Under the pieces are notes generated by a model. The model was not told the DNA's origin. It saw nothing but the letters and a program-made list of their open reading frames with translations, and did no database searches. A stretch of 64,000 bases of DNA from Symbiodinium natans. Its lineage: Eukaryota > Sar > Dinophyceae > Suessiales > Symbiodiniaceae. Made by a program: the position numbers and the translations under genes. Below are positions 63,055-64,000 of the stretch, piece by piece. Position 1 is the stretch's first letter. Each line of letters starts with the position of its first letter. Where the stretch lies: the NCBI GenBank assembly GCA_905221605.1, contig CAJNDS010002524.1, positions 745,134 through 809,133 of the forward strand. The letters run 5' to 3'.

Positions 63055-63081
63055 GGAGCAAAGCGAGGCAAGAGCCCGATT
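63055..63081 (+). CDS. Possible 27-nt micro-exon (GAKRGKSPI)
   Basis: The acceptor is CTAAG|GGA at the right end of the palindromic intron and the GC donor ATT|GCTT. Phase 0 matches exon 62,647. Basic peptide GAKRGKSPI. Confidence 0.45.
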
Positions 63082-63396
63082 GCTTTTTTTTTGGAATGTA
63101 GCGGTGTAGCGTTGAGGGTTTACTAGGGTTGATTTCAGCATAACTTCCAGTTTTCTCGACCCTAAACCATAACACATTGATCCCCGCCCCCCTCCCCCCA
63201 AAAAGAAAATAAGTGAAAGCAAAACCAAAAAAAGAAGCGCACACACACCCCAGTTTAGGATTTGGAGTTTACACGTCTACACAGCTTCCTGCTGTCACTT
63301 CTGCATGCTCGAGGCGCGCTCCCCGCAGAAGGGGAGGGGGGAGGGGGCGGGGCGGGGGGGGGGGGCGGGGGGCCGGGGCGGGGGGGGGGGGGGGGG

Positions 63397-63436
<40 letters not shown>

Positions 63437-63650
63437 CGGGGGGTAATTTGTGTGCAATGTTGCAGGTTGGTCTCCACATCTCTTGATCTGTGTGTTTCTC
63501 TTTCTAAAACATGCACAGGTGTGTATACATAAAGCAGCGTATACATATGCATTACGTGTTCGGTTCATGACGATGAAGATGATGTAGAAGATGATGATGA
63601 TGATGATGATGATGATGGTGAGGATGGCGAACATTATCATCATCATCATC

Positions 63651-63682
<32 letters not shown>

Positions 63683-63770
63683 CGTTATCATCATCGCCAT
63701 CATGACTATCATTACCGTCAACAGCAGCGACATCATCAACAAGATCATTGGCGCCGTCAGAATCCAGCAT

Positions 63771-63801
<31 letters not shown>

Positions 63802-64000
63802 ATCATTAACATCGCCAATGTCAATATGGTCAGTTCTCAGAATTGTGGTCCCTTGTTGGGGTCCTTATTCTAAGGCGGTCTTTTATTTATGGTGCCCAAG
63901 AAGGGACAATGATGCTGATAACTTACCTGAAGTTACCATATGTTGACGTGGGTTTAAGGTTTAGGGTTTAGGGTTTTAGGATGTGGGTATGATTGTATTT
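63082..64000. repeat. Simple repeats to the window end
   Basis: Poly-G with isolated C (63,333-63,443), (GAT)n at 63,585-63,620 facing (ATC)n at 63,635-63,680 and 63,765-63,800, so an inverted trinucleotide repeat. TTTAGGG units near 63,955. No gene supported. Confidence 0.8.

Noticed and set aside
63213-63824. Gly-, Pro-, Met- and Asp-rich open frames at the window end
   Set aside because: Products of the poly-G run and the GAT/ATC triplet repeats.
1-64000. A true chromosome end, because of the many TTTAGGG arrays
   Set aside because: The arrays are short, in both orientations, spread over all 64 kb and alternate with exons. A telomere would be one terminal array in one orientation.
1-64000. 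CRISPR-like array from the regular 7-8 bp repeats with unique interspersed segments
   Set aside because: Repeats are contiguous telomeric units with no fixed spacer length, and the context is eukaryotic with spliced genes.

Overview
The window is eukaryotic nuclear DNA, most probably from a dinoflagellate or a close alveolate relative. Evidence: (i) it is saturated with interstitial copies of the 7-mer TTTAGGG/CCCTAAA, the telomere unit reported for dinoflagellates, plants and several algae; (ii) the coding sequence is broken into very short exons (often 30-120 nt) whose introns often start with GC instead of GT and usually end in AG followed by G, as reported for dinoflagellate introns; (iii) every gene that can be reconstructed lies on the + strand, as in dinoflagellate unidirectional gene arrays. 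No rRNA, tRNA, CRISPR array or prokaryotic operon is visible. Species is not determined.

Layout. About 0.7-21.4 kb (perhaps to 22.07 kb): a JMJD6-type JmjC oxygenase gene in at least 15-20 exons; the HxD iron motif is split across an intron and the distal His is present. 22.2-23.7 kb: a pyrimidine tract and its purine complement in inverted orientation, next to a 0.3-kb inverted-repeat element. About 24.8-29.14 kb: a multi-pass membrane protein gene (tentatively XK-related-like) whose last four exons splice in frame. About 29.98-35.38 kb: exons of one or more unrecognised genes, with an apparent stop at 35,375-35,377. About 36-53 kb: many exons of acidic, Pro/Glu-rich and coiled-coil protein, including seven tandemly duplicated exons (41.08-44.92 kb). 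About 54.6-60.6 kb: a J-domain (DnaJ-type) gene; the J-domain is spread over four exons with HPD in the second. 61.6-63.1 kb: further exons of an unrecognised gene.

The most striking property is intron architecture. In most cases an exon is preceded by a CCCTAAA array and followed by a TTTAGGG array, so the intron in the RNA runs donor - (UUUAGGG)n - interior - (CCCUAAA)n - acceptor and can pair end to end. The cleanest case is 62,722-63,054, a 333-bp intron that is one long palindrome. Other introns are made largely of short inverted-repeat elements; at least seven families recur, and in the membrane-protein gene three successive introns each carry a different family. This looks like large-scale intron creation by introner-like elements together with telomeric-repeat hairpins. 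The intron model comes from reading the sequence and checking splice phase by eye; transcript data would be decisive.
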